This document shows, piece by piece, positions 14,981-15,117 of a stretch of DNA of 15,117 bases. The notes beneath the pieces are model-generated. The model was not told where the DNA came from and did no database searches. It worked only from the letters and a program-made list of their open reading frames with translations. The stretch's first letter is position 1, and every line of letters begins with the position of its first letter. The DNA is taken from contig JBEHWJ010000051.1 in NCBI GenBank assembly GCA_040217755.1, forward strand, positions 1-15,117. Reading direction: 5' to 3'. Origin of the DNA: PHAA01 sp040217755. Its GTDB lineage: Bacteria; Bacillota; Syntrophomonadia; Syntrophomonadales; Syntrophomonadaceae. The position numbers and the translations under genes are program-made.

Positions 14981-15117
14981 TTAGGATTCGATGCTGGTTA
15001 CGACTCCGGAACCGACCGTGCGGCCTCCTTCACGGATAGCGAATCTCAGACCCTCTTCTATCGCGATCGGGGTGATCAGGCTGATCGCCATCTGGATGTT
15101 GTCGCCCGGCATCACCA
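14981..15117 (-). CDS. tuf: Elongation factor Tu, C-terminal fragment (first tuf copy, runs off the right edge)
   Basis: The last 45 codons plus two bases of a tuf gene are present, encoding VMPGDNIQMAISLITPIAIE and ending GSGVVTSIES before a TAA. This is the EF-Tu domain 3 C-terminus, where RFAIREGGRTVGSG is almost invariant. The start and GTPase domain lie outside the window. It lies 91 bases upstream of rpmG, the usual location for one copy in Clostridia that carry two tuf genes. The stop at 14981 is intact. It does not overlap in sequence with the other tuf fragment in this window (the first 41 codons), so the two copies cannot be compared here. Confidence 0.96.
   Translation of the reverse strand, partial: VMPGDNIQMAISLITPIAIEEGLRFAIREGGRTVGSGVVTSIES

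Overview
This window is a core information-processing gene cluster from a bacterial chromosome, almost certainly a Firmicute of the class Clostridia. The gene order tuf, rpmG, secE, nusG, rplK, rplA, rplJ, rplL, rpoB, rpoC, an L7Ae-family protein, rpsL, rpsG, fusA, tuf is the classical Gram-positive arrangement. S12 is the short form without the insertion found in Bacillus, and L33 is the four-cysteine type. Most genes have strong Shine-Dalgarno sequences, and base composition is moderate. A syntrophomonad-like or related clostridial lineage is plausible, but I cannot fix the genus by eye.

Every gene lies on the minus strand, so transcription runs from high to low coordinates. At the upstream end (14981-15117) is the 3' end of one tuf gene. 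A candidate promoter follows, then rpmG-secE-nusG-rplK-rplA (14886 to 12643), which covers a ribosomal protein, protein export, transcription elongation and the ribosomal L1/L11 stalk. Next comes an L10-type leader with an intrinsic terminator (about 12495-12625), then rplJ-rplL. A strong terminator (11403-11434) ends that unit. An unrecognised gene for a signal-peptide-bearing, single-pass membrane protein (10678-11337) is inserted before rpoB. A 198-base gap carries overlapping promoter candidates and a structured leader for rpoB-rpoC. A third good promoter lies between rpoC and the str operon (L7Ae-like, rpsL, rpsG, fusA, tuf). The window ends 41 codons into the second tuf gene.

Together the genes supply the large subunits of RNA polymerase, its elongation factor NusG, ribosomal stalk and decoding-centre proteins, both GTPase elongation factors, and a Sec translocon subunit. 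The sequence suggests three or four separately started transcription units, not one long operon. The best three promoter candidates share an extended -10 (TGN) design.

The region is mostly ordinary and highly conserved. I see no mobile element, CRISPR array, tRNA or rRNA, no plus-strand gene, and no gene-free stretch longer than 227 bases. The parts most worth a second look are the orphan membrane protein between rplL and rpoB, the regulatory leaders, the re-assigned start of the L7Ae-like gene, the N-terminal extension of NusG, and the fact that both ends of the window fall inside tuf copies.
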